DNA of 64,000 nt. Origin: Halomonas caseinilytica. GTDB lineage: Bacteria; Pseudomonadota; Gammaproteobacteria; Pseudomonadales; Halomonadaceae. The stretch spans positions 186,001 through 250,000 of the forward strand of contig NZ_BDEP01000015.1 in NCBI RefSeq assembly GCF_001662305.1. The letters run 5' to 3'. Of the stretch, positions 1 through 8,008 are shown piece after piece (positions within the stretch are counted from its first letter, which is position 1; the number at the start of each line of letters is the position of its first letter). Position numbers and translations under genes: made by a program. A model generated the notes under the pieces. It was given only the letters and a program-made list of their open reading frames with translations. It was not told the origin of the DNA and made no database searches.

Positions 1-266
1 AAATGGCCATGGGCGCCTTGCGGCGCATCAGGGAGGCGGGACTGCGGGTGCCCGAGGACATCTCGGTGGCGGGGTTCGACGATATCGCCTTTGCATCCTT
101 CTGCGATCCTTCCCTGACGACCATTGCCCAGCCGGCCGAGGATTTCGGCCGTGTGGCCGTCTCCTTGCTGCTCGATGTCATCGATGAGCGGGACGAGGCC
201 GCAGACCAGCACTGCATCATGCCCTTCGAGCTGGTGGTGCGGGAGAGCACCGGGCCGAGTGCTTGA
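1..266 (+). CDS. LacI/GalR-family transcriptional regulator, C-terminal fragment (cut by window edge)
   Basis: The reading frame is open from the first base, so only the last ~88 residues are seen. They match the end of the periplasmic-binding-protein-like effector domain of LacI/GalR regulators: the 'VPEDISVAGFDDI' strand-helix signature, then 'LTTIAQPAEDFGRVAVSLLL', then the 'ELVVREST' ending. The DNA-binding domain lies outside the window, so the target and ligand cannot be told. The family normally represses sugar or nucleoside genes by binding palindromic operators as a dimer or tetramer. Confidence 0.9.
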   Translation, partial: MAMGALRRIREAGLRVPEDISVAGFDDIAFASFCDPSLTTIAQPAEDFGRVAVSLLLDVIDERDEAADQHCIMPFELVVRESTGPSA

Positions 267-283
267 CGCGGGGCATGTGATGA

Positions 284-325
284 CGCGGGATCGACGGAGG
301 CGGCCGAACCCGCGCGCTCCTTTCT
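284..325 (+). terminator. possible terminator after the LacI gene
   Basis: CGCGGG at 284-289 can pair with CCCGCG at 309-314 and is followed by a pyrimidine-rich stretch (ctcctttctctt). The loop is long (19 nt), so this is a weak candidate. Confidence 0.25.
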
Positions 326-327
326 CT

Positions 328-705
328 TCATGCCGAGTCGGTGGGGTGGCGTGCCCGGCGGCCGCTCAATGCCTGACGGACATCTTCATCGAGCGACTGG
401 CGCGAGGCTCGCTCGATCTCGCCGCGGTCGAGGCCGAGATCGGCCAGTATCCGGTCGTCGTAGGCCAGTAAATTGACGGCCTGGCGTCGGAAATGCCGAC
501 GGCGCTGCCATTGACGCACTCGCGCGACGATCCAGCGCTCCAGGCTATCGATCAGCCCCAGCGGGGGCATGGCCGGCATGTACAACGCCGGGAACTGGTT
601 GCGTGACCGGACGCCGCTCCTGACCTGTCTCGTGTCCGCGACGCCGGATTCATGACCTGTGCCACGGCATTGCGATGTGGGACGCGGTGTGTTGTAAGCG
701 TTCAT
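328..705 (-). CDS. DUF1127 domain-containing protein
   Basis: A 125-residue basic protein. Its C-terminal half carries the DUF1127 signature: an amphipathic 'VRQWQRRRHFRRQAVNLLAY' helix followed by 'DDRILADLGLDRGEIERA'. Small DUF1127 proteins are known in alphaproteobacteria as RNA-associated or phosphate/stress-linked factors, but no function is established for this longer form. The N-terminal ~50 residues have no recognisable domain. The gene is divergent from a LysR regulator across 153 bases that hold a palindrome next to the regulator start, so regulation by that neighbour is a reasonable inference. The ATG has a gagag ribosome-binding site upstream. Confidence 0.75.
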   Translation of the reverse strand: MNAYNTPRPTSQCRGTGHESGVADTRQVRSGVRSRNQFPALYMPAMPPLGLIDSLERWIVARVRQWQRRRHFRRQAVNLLAYDDRILADLGLDRGEIERASRQSLDEDVRQALSGRRARHPTDSA

Positions 706-831
706 GACAGCATCTCTCGTTCGTGTGCCCCGCAGGGGCAGGGTCGATGGAAAGACTCCAGGGTCGCGACCTCGGTGCTCAGGATGGTGCGGAGTGTTTG
801 TTCAATCCAGCGAAAAGGTCTACATTCACGA

Positions 832-846
832 TTCAGAAATTCTGAA
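832..846. promoter_or_regulatory. palindrome upstream of the LysR gene (candidate autoregulatory operator)
   Basis: TTCAGAAATTCTGAA is a perfect inverted repeat around its central base and ends 12 bases before the LysR start codon. It is of the T-N11-A type bound by LysR-family proteins, and it sits where the ribosome-binding site begins, which suits repression of the regulator's own gene. Confidence 0.5.
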
Positions 847-858
847 AGGTGATATGCC

Positions 859-1758
859 ATGGACACCGCTTCCGCTCCCTCGCATCCCACGGCCTTGCCA
901 CTGCTCGATACTGACGTGCTGCGTTCCTTCGTCGCCATCGCCGAGAGCGGCAGCTTCACGCGGGCGGCCAATCAGGTCTTCCGTACGCCATCCGCGCTCA
1001 GCATGCAGATCAAGCGTCTCGAGGAGACGCTGGGTCAGTCCTTGTTCGTACGCGAGGCGCGTCAGGTGCGGTTGACGCCCGAGGGGGAGATGCTGCTGGG
1101 ATACAGCCGCCGCCTGCTGCGACTCAACGAGGAAGCGGTGACGCAGTTTCTGACGCCCTCCCTGGAAGGCACGGTGCGCTTCGGCACCCCCGATGATGTG
1201 GGGTCACGCATCCTTCCCCGGGTGCTGTCGCAGTTCGCGCGTTCGCATCCTGCCGTGCAGGTGGATGTCATGGTGGGCCGCAGCATCGATCTGCTGGAGC
1301 GCCTGGATAAGGGCGAGCTCGATCTGGTGCTGGCCACGGCGGGAAACGAGGGATTTCCCGCCGATCGCGGCGAGGTCGTGCATACCGAGCCTCTGGTCTG
1401 GGTGGGGCGAGAAGGCGGCGTGGCGCTGGAGCGCTCGCCGCTGCCGCTGGCGATGGCCAATCATGGCTGTGCCTGGCGACGTATGGCCTTGTCGGCGCTG
1501 GATGAAAGCGGCCTGGCGTATCGCATCGCCTATATCAGCGAGAACTGCGCAGGACAGGAGGCGGCACTGCTGGCGGATCTGGCCGTGGCCCCGCTGCCGC
1601 GCAGCCTGGTCCGGGCGCCCTTGAGCATTCTGGGAGACGAGTCGGGACTTCCGCCGCTGGGCGATTATCACGTGCTGTTGCTGCGTTCGGGCCTGTCGGG
1701 GGAAGCCACGGAGGTACTGGCCGGCCATGTGATCGAGACGTTCCGGGGCATGCGGTAG
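859..1758 (+). CDS. LysR-family transcriptional regulator
   Basis: At 299 residues this is the usual length for the family. A winged helix-turn-helix lies at about residues 20-75: 'SGSFTRAANQVF' leads into 'TPSALSMQIKRLEETLG', the typical LysR recognition helix and linker. The remainder is the two-lobed effector-binding domain, beginning 'EGTVRFGTPDDVGSRILPRVL'. Divergent from the DUF1127 gene with an operator-like palindrome between them, so it probably controls that gene and itself. The ATG at 859 follows gaaaggtgat. The effector is unknown. Confidence 0.92.
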   Translation: MDTASAPSHPTALPLLDTDVLRSFVAIAESGSFTRAANQVFRTPSALSMQIKRLEETLGQSLFVREARQVRLTPEGEMLLGYSRRLLRLNEEAVTQFLTPSLEGTVRFGTPDDVGSRILPRVLSQFARSHPAVQVDVMVGRSIDLLERLDKGELDLVLATAGNEGFPADRGEVVHTEPLVWVGREGGVALERSPLPLAMANHGCAWRRMALSALDESGLAYRIAYISENCAGQEAALLADLAVAPLPRSLVRAPLSILGDESGLPPLGDYHVLLLRSGLSGEATEVLAGHVIETFRGMR

Positions 1759-1805
1759 CGACGTAAGCCAGGGTGAGCAGGTTGCCTGCAGTGCGTGGTG
1801 CCATA

Positions 1806-1832
1806 TGTCGATTCCTGGCCCCGCCAGACGAC
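1806..1832 (+). promoter_or_regulatory. candidate ECF42-type sigma promoter upstream of the YciI/DGPF gene
   Basis: TGTCGA (1806-1811), a 17-base spacer and CGAC (1829-1832) lie 37 bases before the start of the DGPF-family gene. This agrees with the -35 TGTCGA and -10 CG(A/T)C motif I recall for ECF42-dependent promoters. An ECF42-type sigma factor is encoded two genes downstream, so the site would make the cluster self-activating. The motif match is direct; its use is inferred. Confidence 0.55.
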
Positions 1833-1869
1833 TCAAGGCTGGACGACCATCAAGAATGGAGAGAACAGC

Positions 1870-2247
1870 ATGAAATATCTGTGTCTGGTCTACAGCGATG
1901 AGGAGCTCCTGCACAGCTTGCCGGAGAGTCCAAGGGACGAGGAATGCCTGGCCTATGCCGAGAGCGTTCAGGAAAGCGGGCGCCTGATTGCCGGCGAGGC
2001 GCTGGCTCCGGTACAGACCGCGACGACCGTGCGTGTGCGCACCGGCAAGACGACCGTGACCGATGGCCCCTTCGCTGAGACCAAGGAGCAACTGGCAGGC
2101 TTCTACATGGTGGAGGCTCGGGACCTGAACGAGGCGCTGACCATCGCGGCCGGGATTCCGGCGGCGCGGGTGGGCAGCATCGAGGTGCGGCCGGTACGCC
2201 AGCTGGATGTGCCGGCACGGCCCGTGGCAGCCGGCAAGCGTGGATGA
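1870..2247 (+). CDS. YciI-like DGPF-motif protein (ECF42 partner)
   Basis: 125 residues from the ATG preceded by ggagag. It is a YCII-related protein with the characteristic TDGPF motif at residues 64-68, followed by 'AETKEQLAGFYMVEARDLNEAL'. The fold is a ferredoxin-like dimer. DGPF proteins are the commonest genomic partner of ECF42 sigma factors and are thought to be their regulon members; no catalytic activity has been firmly assigned. Twelve bases separate it from the VOC gene, and the sigma factor follows, so the three probably form a unit. An upstream ATG at 1795 would add 25 residues unlike the family and would overlap the promoter motif, so I rejected it. Confidence 0.85.
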   Translation: MKYLCLVYSDEELLHSLPESPRDEECLAYAESVQESGRLIAGEALAPVQTATTVRVRTGKTTVTDGPFAETKEQLAGFYMVEARDLNEALTIAAGIPAARVGSIEVRPVRQLDVPARPVAAGKRG

Positions 2248-2259
2248 GGAGGGCATGAC

Positions 2260-2673
2260 ATGCACATGAATCCCTATCTGATGTTCGATGGCGACTGTGA
2301 GGCCGCGTTCACCTTCTATGCCGAGTGCTTCGGCGGTCGCATCGAGGCGATGGAACGTTATGGCGATGGCCCGCAGTGCGATGGCGAGATCTCCTTTGCG
2401 CCCGACAAGATCATGCATGCCCGTCTGGTGGCGGATGACTGGATCCTGATGGGCTCGGACTGTCCGCCGAGTTACATGAAGACGCCGCAGGGATTTTCGG
2501 TTGCCGTGCACGTCGATGGCATTGAGAAGGCCGAGCGCCTGTTCGGCATCCTGTCGGCCGGAGGCGAGGTCGGCATGCCGCTGCAGCAGACCCATTGGGC
2601 CATACGTTTCGGCATGCTGGTCGACCGCTTCGGCACGCCCTGGATGATCAACTGCGAGACGGATTCCCGATAG
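2260..2673 (+). CDS. VOC-family (PhnB-like) glyoxalase-fold protein
   Basis: 137 residues of the PhnB / 3-demethylubiquinone methyltransferase-like branch of the vicinal-oxygen-chelate fold. It starts 'NPYLMFDGDCEAAFTFYAEC' and contains 'AVHVDGIEKAERLF' and the terminal 'DRFGTPWMINCE'. Proteins of this branch often lack the full metal-ligand set and their substrates are mostly unknown. They recur beside DGPF proteins and ECF42 sigma factors, as here, which suggests a role in the same stress response. Translation is probably coupled to the preceding gene, which ends 12 bases upstream. Confidence 0.85.
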   Translation: MHMNPYLMFDGDCEAAFTFYAECFGGRIEAMERYGDGPQCDGEISFAPDKIMHARLVADDWILMGSDCPPSYMKTPQGFSVAVHVDGIEKAERLFGILSAGGEVGMPLQQTHWAIRFGMLVDRFGTPWMINCETDSR

Positions 2674-2901
2674 CGGGCAGCCTGACAGAAAGTCTCCGAG
2701 GCTTTCGTCAGAGCGAGGTGCGGCGACCGACCCACGGCGAACTTTGCCGTAACGACGACGCTTTCCTACGCTGATCAAGCGGCGCCAACGCCGAGTGATG
2801 TCCCGTCGTGGGGCGTTGGCATGAATCGGTTCGATGATCCGGATGCCTGGCGATCGCCAAACCCCGCGACGCGAGGCAACACGAAAAGGCCGGAGGTGGA
2901 C

Positions 2902-4206
2902 ATGAGCGCCCAGGTGCATGCCCTGGTCGAGCGCACGTACCGGCACGAGTCTCGTCGTGTCTTGGCGACCCTGATCCGGTATCTGGGGGATTTCGATCTC
3001 GCCGAGGAAGCACTGCACGACGCTTTCATGGCCGCGGTGGATCAATGGCCGCGAGAAGGAATCCCCGACAACCCGCGTGCCTGGCTGGTGACGGCCGGGC
3101 GTTTCAAGGCCATCGACCGGCTGCGTCGACGGGCCCGCTTCGATGCGTCGCTGGATACACTGGCCGAGCGGCTCGATGAGGCGCCTCGAGGCATGGGAGA
3201 TCCTGCCGACGTCGAGGCCGTGGAAGACGATCGGTTACGGCTGATCTTCACCTGTTGTCATCCCGCCTTGACGGCGTCTGCTCAGGTGGCGCTGACCCTT
3301 CGCGAAGTCTGTGGCCTGACCACCGAGCAGATCGCCCACGCCTTTCTGACCCGGCCGGCTACCGTGGCGCAGCGCATCGTGCGGGCCAAGGCCAAGATCC
3401 GGGACGCCGGCATTCCCTATCAAGTGCCCGAGGCCACCGAGCTGTCGGAGCGCCTGGAAAGTGTGTTGAGCGTGATCTACCTGGTGTTCAACGAAGGCTA
3501 TGCCGCTTCAATGGGGGAGCGGGCAACTCGCGGCGAGCTGGCCGAGGAAGGTGTACGCCTGGGGCGGCTGCTGTTGGGCTTGTTGCCGGATCCCGAAGTC
3601 ATGGGATTGCTGGCGCTGATGCTGTTGCATGAGGCGCGTCGCGGGTCGCGTACCAGCATGGCCGGCGAGCCGGTATTGCTCGCCGATCAGGATCGACGTC
3701 TCTGGGATCGGGACATGATTGCCGAAGGGCGGGCACTGATCGGGCGCGCTTTCGCCACCGGAGAAGTGGGGGGCTACACCCTGCAGGCCGCCATTGCGGC
3801 AGTGCATGCCGGCGCGGCCAGTGCCGAACAAACCGACTGGGCGCGCATCGTCGGGCTCTATGATGTGCTGGCTCAAGCCTCGCCATCGCCGATCGTTGAG
3901 CTCAATCGGGCCGTGGCCGTCGCCATGCGCGATGGGCCCGAAGCTGGCCTGTTCCTGGTCGATGCGTTACTGGCTCGAGGCGAGCTGGTCGATTATCGAT
4001 TGGCCCATGCCGCACGGGCTGACCTGTGCCGCCGGCTCGGTGACGATGAGCGAGCCCGATGCGCTTATCAACGGGCGCTGGATCTCAGCGAGCAACAGCC
4101 TGAACGGGCGTTCCTGGAGCGGCGGCTGGCGGAGCTGGATGGTATCGGTGTCTCGGAAACGACGACGCCCCATCCCGAGGGTGGGGATGGGGCGTCGCGG
4201 CCCTAG
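2902..4206 (+). CDS. RNA polymerase sigma factor, ECF42 type with C-terminal extension
   Basis: 434 residues from the ATG that follows ggaggtgg; the upstream ATG at 2821 would lack this ribosome-binding site. Sigma region 2 comes first ('GDFDLAEEALHDAFMAAV', 'NPRAWLVTAGRFKAIDRLRR'). Region 4 follows ('TLREVCGLTTEQIAHAFL', 'ATVAQRIVRAKAKIRDAGI'). Then comes the long C-terminal domain typical of ECF42, with 'IYLVFNEGYAAS' and TPR-like helices to the end. ECF42 factors lack an anti-sigma partner, and the C-terminal domain is thought to control activity. The DGPF and VOC genes upstream are the usual companions. The last ~20 codons contain a perfect 14-bp hairpin. Confidence 0.92.
   Translation: MSAQVHALVERTYRHESRRVLATLIRYLGDFDLAEEALHDAFMAAVDQWPREGIPDNPRAWLVTAGRFKAIDRLRRRARFDASLDTLAERLDEAPRGMGDPADVEAVEDDRLRLIFTCCHPALTASAQVALTLREVCGLTTEQIAHAFLTRPATVAQRIVRAKAKIRDAGIPYQVPEATELSERLESVLSVIYLVFNEGYAASMGERATRGELAEEGVRLGRLLLGLLPDPEVMGLLALMLLHEARRGSRTSMAGEPVLLADQDRRLWDRDMIAEGRALIGRAFATGEVGGYTLQAAIAAVHAGAASAEQTDWARIVGLYDVLAQASPSPIVELNRAVAVAMRDGPEAGLFLVDALLARGELVDYRLAHAARADLCRRLGDDERARCAYQRALDLSEQQPERAFLERRLAELDGIGVSETTTPHPEGGDGASRP
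4163..4197. terminator. strong hairpin inside the 3' end of the sigma gene, probably a shared terminator
   Basis: Perfect 14-bp stem (4163-4176 with 4184-4197) and a 7-nt loop. It lies within the last codons of the sigma factor and just past the stop of the opposing M23 peptidase gene. A clear T tract is absent on the plus strand; on the minus strand the hairpin is followed by tcgtttcc. It probably ends transcription in at least the minus direction. Confidence 0.6.
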
Positions 4207-4220
4207 GCGGGGCGCGTTCG

Positions 4221-5927
4221 TCAGCTTTCGTCGTCCTCGTCGCCATCCTCGCCGTCAGAGGGCTGTGTGCTGGCCACGACCGTACCGGTCTGACCGCTCT
4301 CCAGGGCGGCGAGCACCGGTTCCGTCTGATGCTTGAAGCTGGCCAGTGCCTCACCGCTCAGGCTACCGCCTTCGGGCAGCGCGACCTTCATGGCATTGAC
4401 CTGGTTGTTGTTGACCAGGACTTCATAGTGCAGGTGTGGCCCCGTACTGCGTCCGGTATTGCCGGACAGGGCGATGCGTTCACCCATGGTGACGCGATCC
4501 CCGCGACTGACCAGCGGCTTCGAGAGATGCAGGTAGCGCGTCTTGTAGCCGTTGTCGTGGCGAATGACGATGTAACGGCCCGCGGCCGGATGGTTGCCGA
4601 CCTTCTCGACGCGACCGTTGGCCGGCGCCTTCACCGCCGTACCGACGGGCATGGCGAAGTCGGTGCCCTTGTGGGGGCTGATGCGACCGGTCACGGGGTG
4701 ATGGCGTTGGGGATTGAAGGGGGAGCTGATCCGATACTGACCGTCGAACGGGTAACGATTGAACGAAGGATCGAGGCTGACGCCATCCGGCGTGTAGAAC
4801 TGGTTGTCCTGCGGGTTGCGGAGCAGTGTCAGGTCCATGCGCGAGCCATCGTACTTGACCGCCAGGATGCGCGGGTCAAGGCTCTGGCCGTCGATGATAT
4901 CGGATTCCACCAGCACTTCGAAACGATCGCCGCGACGGGTGTCGCGGCGAAAGTCGAGTTTCTTTTCCAGCACCTGGGAGAGCTCGGCCACCTCGGCGCT
5001 GGTCAGGCCGGTAGCCTGTGCCGAGCGGGCGAAGCTGCCGCTGACGGTGCCGGCGAACATGCGCTGGGTCGCTTCTCCGGCACGTTCGATGGTCGATATC
5101 TCGGTGTCGTCGGCGTCGCGCTTGACCAGATAGCCGTCACGCGGGTTGCTCATGATACGCAATGCCGCGAGTTTTCCCTCGGCATCGAGCTGATATTCGA
5201 AGCGTTTGCCGACGTTCCATCGGGTCAGCAATTCGGGCTCGGGCATCTTGTCCAGCAGGGCCATGACCTCGCGATACCCCATCCCGAAACGATCCTGTGC
5301 CAGAGCCGTGAAAGTGTCGCCGGACCGGACGGTATAGGTGCGCCATTCGGGCACGAAGGGTTCGTTGGCGGCGATTTCTTCCTCGAGAATGATCGGGCCT
5401 TCATCGAACAGTTCGAGCTCGTCTTCGCTGATATCCTCGTAGGAGGTGGCATCGGCCATGAGGCGCTTGTCGGATGCCAGCATGCCGCTGGCCACGGTGC
5501 CGAGCACGACGGCGATGTGGCGGGCGCTGTCGTCGCTGGGGGACAACGGGCTGGTCGCTGGCGTATCGGTGGCCGAGACGACGGCATCGCGACCGGCCTG
5601 GGCGGCGTCGATGAAGTCGATGTCGACGACTTCACTGGCGGTCAACTGCGAGAGCGGAACGTGTTCGCGAGTGGCGTCCACGGCGCGCGAGGCGACGTCG
5701 ATCGCTTCGGAGACAGGGTCGCGATCCAGGGCAAGAGAAGGAACGCCAGGACTGATGTTAGGTTCGAGAGGGACGAGCATTGTATCGGTCTGGGTCGTGT
5801 CATGCTCGTATCGGGAGTCTTCCAGGGTGGAGACGATCTTGTGAGCGCCCAGCACGGTGACCATGGTGGCAACGGGTAACAATAGTAACTTGTGCGTGCG
5901 GGGCAGCGAATGAAGGATTCGCATCAT
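4221..5927 (-). CDS. M23-family peptidoglycan endopeptidase with LysM-like (OapA) domain
   Basis: 568 residues. The N-terminus is basic with one hydrophobic segment ('HKLLLLPVATMVTVLGAHKI'), an anchor or signal. A LysM/OapA-like domain follows ('WRTYTVRSGDTFTALAQDRF', about residue 200). The M23 peptidase domain is C-terminal: 'HKGTDFAMPVGTAV' gives the first zinc-binding H and D, and 'GPHLHYEVL' the HxH pair. The architecture is that of the MepM/YebA group, which cuts DD-crosslinks so that new murein can be inserted. The acidic tail (DGEDGDEDDES) is a common halophile feature. Convergent with the sigma factor gene, 14 bases apart. Confidence 0.9.
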   Translation of the reverse strand: MMRILHSLPRTHKLLLLPVATMVTVLGAHKIVSTLEDSRYEHDTTQTDTMLVPLEPNISPGVPSLALDRDPVSEAIDVASRAVDATREHVPLSQLTASEVVDIDFIDAAQAGRDAVVSATDTPATSPLSPSDDSARHIAVVLGTVASGMLASDKRLMADATSYEDISEDELELFDEGPIILEEEIAANEPFVPEWRTYTVRSGDTFTALAQDRFGMGYREVMALLDKMPEPELLTRWNVGKRFEYQLDAEGKLAALRIMSNPRDGYLVKRDADDTEISTIERAGEATQRMFAGTVSGSFARSAQATGLTSAEVAELSQVLEKKLDFRRDTRRGDRFEVLVESDIIDGQSLDPRILAVKYDGSRMDLTLLRNPQDNQFYTPDGVSLDPSFNRYPFDGQYRISSPFNPQRHHPVTGRISPHKGTDFAMPVGTAVKAPANGRVEKVGNHPAAGRYIVIRHDNGYKTRYLHLSKPLVSRGDRVTMGERIALSGNTGRSTGPHLHYEVLVNNNQVNAMKVALPEGGSLSGEALASFKHQTEPVLAALESGQTGTVVASTQPSDGEDGDEDDES

Positions 5928-6046
5928 GAAATTGGGCCGTCGTGACTGAATGAATAAACGTAAATGACATATAAATAGGCATGAGAACCATACCCCATGA
6001 AACGGGGAGTGCCTAGTCTATACATTCATACAGTAGTCGGCCGTCC

Positions 6047-6068
6047 CGCCCCGTCACCAAGCGGGGCG
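6047..6068 (-). terminator. weak hairpin after the pirin gene
   Basis: CGCCCCG (6047-6053) pairs with CGGGGCG (6062-6068) around an 8-nt loop, 54 bases past the pirin stop on the minus strand. There is no T tract. Confidence 0.3.
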
Positions 6069-6121
6069 AGCGATGCAAAGGGAAATCGAACGCTGTTTGC
6101 TAAAGGCGACAATGCCATGCC

Positions 6122-7000
6122 TTATTGGCCGTTGGCAAGCCCCTGTTCGTTTGGTGAATGCGTCAGGGTTCCATCACGATAGTCGCGCATGGCCTGCTCC
6201 AGCTCGTGTGTGTGATTCATCACGAAAGGGCCATGGTGAGCGATTGGCTCCTGATGGGGTTCGCCGGCGAGCAGCAGCACCTGGGCCTTGTCGATGCCGT
6301 GCAGCGTCAGGATGTCGCCCGGGCCGAAGCTGGCAAGTTCGCCGCGCGCGAGGGTGTCGCCATTGGCCGTCAGGCTGCCGTCGAAAACGAATGCCAGCAA
6401 CCGTGTGGCATGGTTCTCGAGCGACAGGGAGGCCCCGGCGTCGAGGCGCAGGTGCGCCATGGCACCTTGGCCGGCCAGGGCGTCGAGAGGCCCTTCGAGC
6501 GTGTCGCCGCCCGAGGTTCTCCAAGTGCCGCCCAAGGCGATCAATTCCACGCCAGGTGCCCGGTGGCGAGGCATTTCGTCGGGACTCACGTCGCGATAGG
6601 TGGGCTCGCTCAGCTTGTCGTGGGCCGGCAGGTTGATCCATAGCTGGAACGCGTGGAGCCCTTCGGCATCGGTGAAAGGCGTTTCGCCATGGATAATGCC
6701 GTGGCCGGTATGCATCCACTGGGCACCGCCGGCACCGATGCTGCTGTGGTGGCCAAGATGGTCCTCATGGCGCAGGCCACCATGCACCACATAGGTGAGC
6801 GTCTGGATGCCGCGATGCGGGTGGGGCGGGAAGCCGCCGATGTCATCGTCTCCCGGGGAGGCGACGAGTTCGTCGAGCATCAGAAAGGGATCCAGGCCAC
6901 CGCCGAAATCGTGCAGACGCAGGATATCGACGCCATCGCCGTCACGGCTGGCCTGGCCGCGCTGGCGGCGGGTCACTGGTCGCTGAATGGGCATGTTCAT
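6122..7000 (-). CDS. pirin family protein
   Basis: 292 residues, a bicupin of the pirin family. The metal site of the N-terminal cupin is intact: H60 and H62 in PPHPHRG, H104 and E106 in IIHGE, matching the four iron ligands of human pirin. Bacterial pirins show quercetinase activity or act as redox-sensitive binding partners; the true substrate here is unknown. Divergent from a LysR regulator, a very common arrangement for pirin genes, so induction by that regulator is likely. The ATG follows aggagattcct, read on the minus strand. Confidence 0.93.
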   Translation of the reverse strand: MNMPIQRPVTRRQRGQASRDGDGVDILRLHDFGGGLDPFLMLDELVASPGDDDIGGFPPHPHRGIQTLTYVVHGGLRHEDHLGHHSSIGAGGAQWMHTGHGIIHGETPFTDAEGLHAFQLWINLPAHDKLSEPTYRDVSPDEMPRHRAPGVELIALGGTWRTSGGDTLEGPLDALAGQGAMAHLRLDAGASLSLENHATRLLAFVFDGSLTANGDTLARGELASFGPGDILTLHGIDKAQVLLLAGEPHQEPIAHHGPFVMNHTHELEQAMRDYRDGTLTHSPNEQGLANGQ

Positions 7001-7049
7001 GAAGGAATCTCCTCGGTAGTGGAGGGTATGGGTGGCATTCTAGTCCGAT

Positions 7050-7061
7050 ATTTTCGAAAAT
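7050..7061. promoter_or_regulatory. palindrome in the pirin/LysR divergent region
   Basis: ATTTTCGAAAAT is a perfect 12-bp palindrome in an AT-rich patch about midway between the two divergent start codons. It is a plausible operator for the adjacent LysR regulator; the assignment rests on position only. Confidence 0.45.
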
Positions 7062-7102
7062 TAAGCGCATATATTTGGGTTGTATGTTCGAGGGAATCGA
7101 AA

Positions 7103-8008
7103 ATGTCGCGTGTCACGCTTGCGCAATGGCAGATGCTTGCTGCCGTGGTCGATCATGGGGGCTTCGCCCGTGCCGCCGAGGCGATCCACAAGAGTCCTTC
7201 CACGCTCAATCATGCGGTCCACAAGCTTGAGGAGCAGCTCGGCGTTGAAGTGTTGGAGCCGGTGGGGCGGCAGGTGCGCCTGACCGAGGCAGGCGAGCTG
7301 TTGCTGCGCCGTGCTCGTCAGCTCCTGGAGGGCGCCGAGGCCCTGGAAGATGTCGCCGAGCGGCTCGGCGAAGGGCTGGAGGCCGAGATCGTGCTCAGCG
7401 TCGATCAGATCTTTCCTCCCGATGTCCTGGCGCGCGCCATGGAGGCCTTCTCTCGTGACTATCCCCATGTGCGCGTGCAGCTTCACGAATCGGTGCTCAA
7501 CGGTGGCGTCGAGATGCTGTATGACGGCTCGGCCGACCTGATCATTTCAGGACTTGCCGCCCAGGGCTTTCTGGGTGAGCCGCTGGTCTCGGTGCGTTTC
7601 GTCGCTGTGGCGCATCCCGAGCATCCCCTGCACAAGCTGGAGCGTGTGCTGGATCTGCGTGACCTGGAGCAGCATCGCCAACTGGTGGTGAGAGATTCCG
7701 CGCAGCGCCAGTCGCTGGATGCGGGGTGGCTGAAGGCCGAGCAGCGCTGGACGGTCAGTCATCTCAGTACCTCCATCGACATGCTCGAACGCAATCTGGG
7801 ATTCGCCTGGGTACCGGAGACGTTGATCGAGGCGTCATTGGCAAGTGGTCGGCTCAAGCCACTGCCATTGTCGGCCGGTGGCACGCGTGAAGCGCCCATG
7901 CAGCTGATCCATCGCGATCGCGACCGTGCAGGCCCGGCAACGCATGCCATGGCGCAGCATTTGCGGGATGAAGTGGCGGTCTGCCCGGATGCGAGAAGGC
8001 AAGGCTGA
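7103..8008 (+). CDS. LysR-family transcriptional regulator (beside pirin)
   Basis: 301 residues from the ATG after agggaatcgaaa. The winged helix-turn-helix spans 'DHGGFARAAEAIHKSPSTLN' and 'HAVHKLEEQLGVEVLEPVGR'. The effector domain begins 'EAEIVLSVDQIFPPDVLARA'. The frame stays open 450 bases upstream, but that part overlaps pirin on the other strand and carries no family similarity, so the inner ATG is used. It probably controls pirin and itself through the palindrome between them. The C-terminal tail is ~15 residues longer than usual. Confidence 0.92.
   Translation: MSRVTLAQWQMLAAVVDHGGFARAAEAIHKSPSTLNHAVHKLEEQLGVEVLEPVGRQVRLTEAGELLLRRARQLLEGAEALEDVAERLGEGLEAEIVLSVDQIFPPDVLARAMEAFSRDYPHVRVQLHESVLNGGVEMLYDGSADLIISGLAAQGFLGEPLVSVRFVAVAHPEHPLHKLERVLDLRDLEQHRQLVVRDSAQRQSLDAGWLKAEQRWTVSHLSTSIDMLERNLGFAWVPETLIEASLASGRLKPLPLSAGGTREAPMQLIHRDRDRAGPATHAMAQHLRDEVAVCPDARRQG

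Noticed and set aside
1204-3045. 613-codon open frame on the minus strand
   Set aside because: It runs antisense across the LysR, DGPF and VOC genes, which all have clear families. Long shadow frames are usual in GC-rich DNA and this one has no recognisable domain.
4329-5879. 516-codon open frame opposite the M23 peptidase
   Set aside because: Antisense shadow of a gene with an intact peptidase active site; composition (Gly, Val, Asp, His rich) is typical of shadows.
6653-7102. N-terminal extension of the second LysR gene
   Set aside because: The extension is antisense to pirin and lies before the helix-turn-helix start; the inner ATG has a ribosome-binding site.
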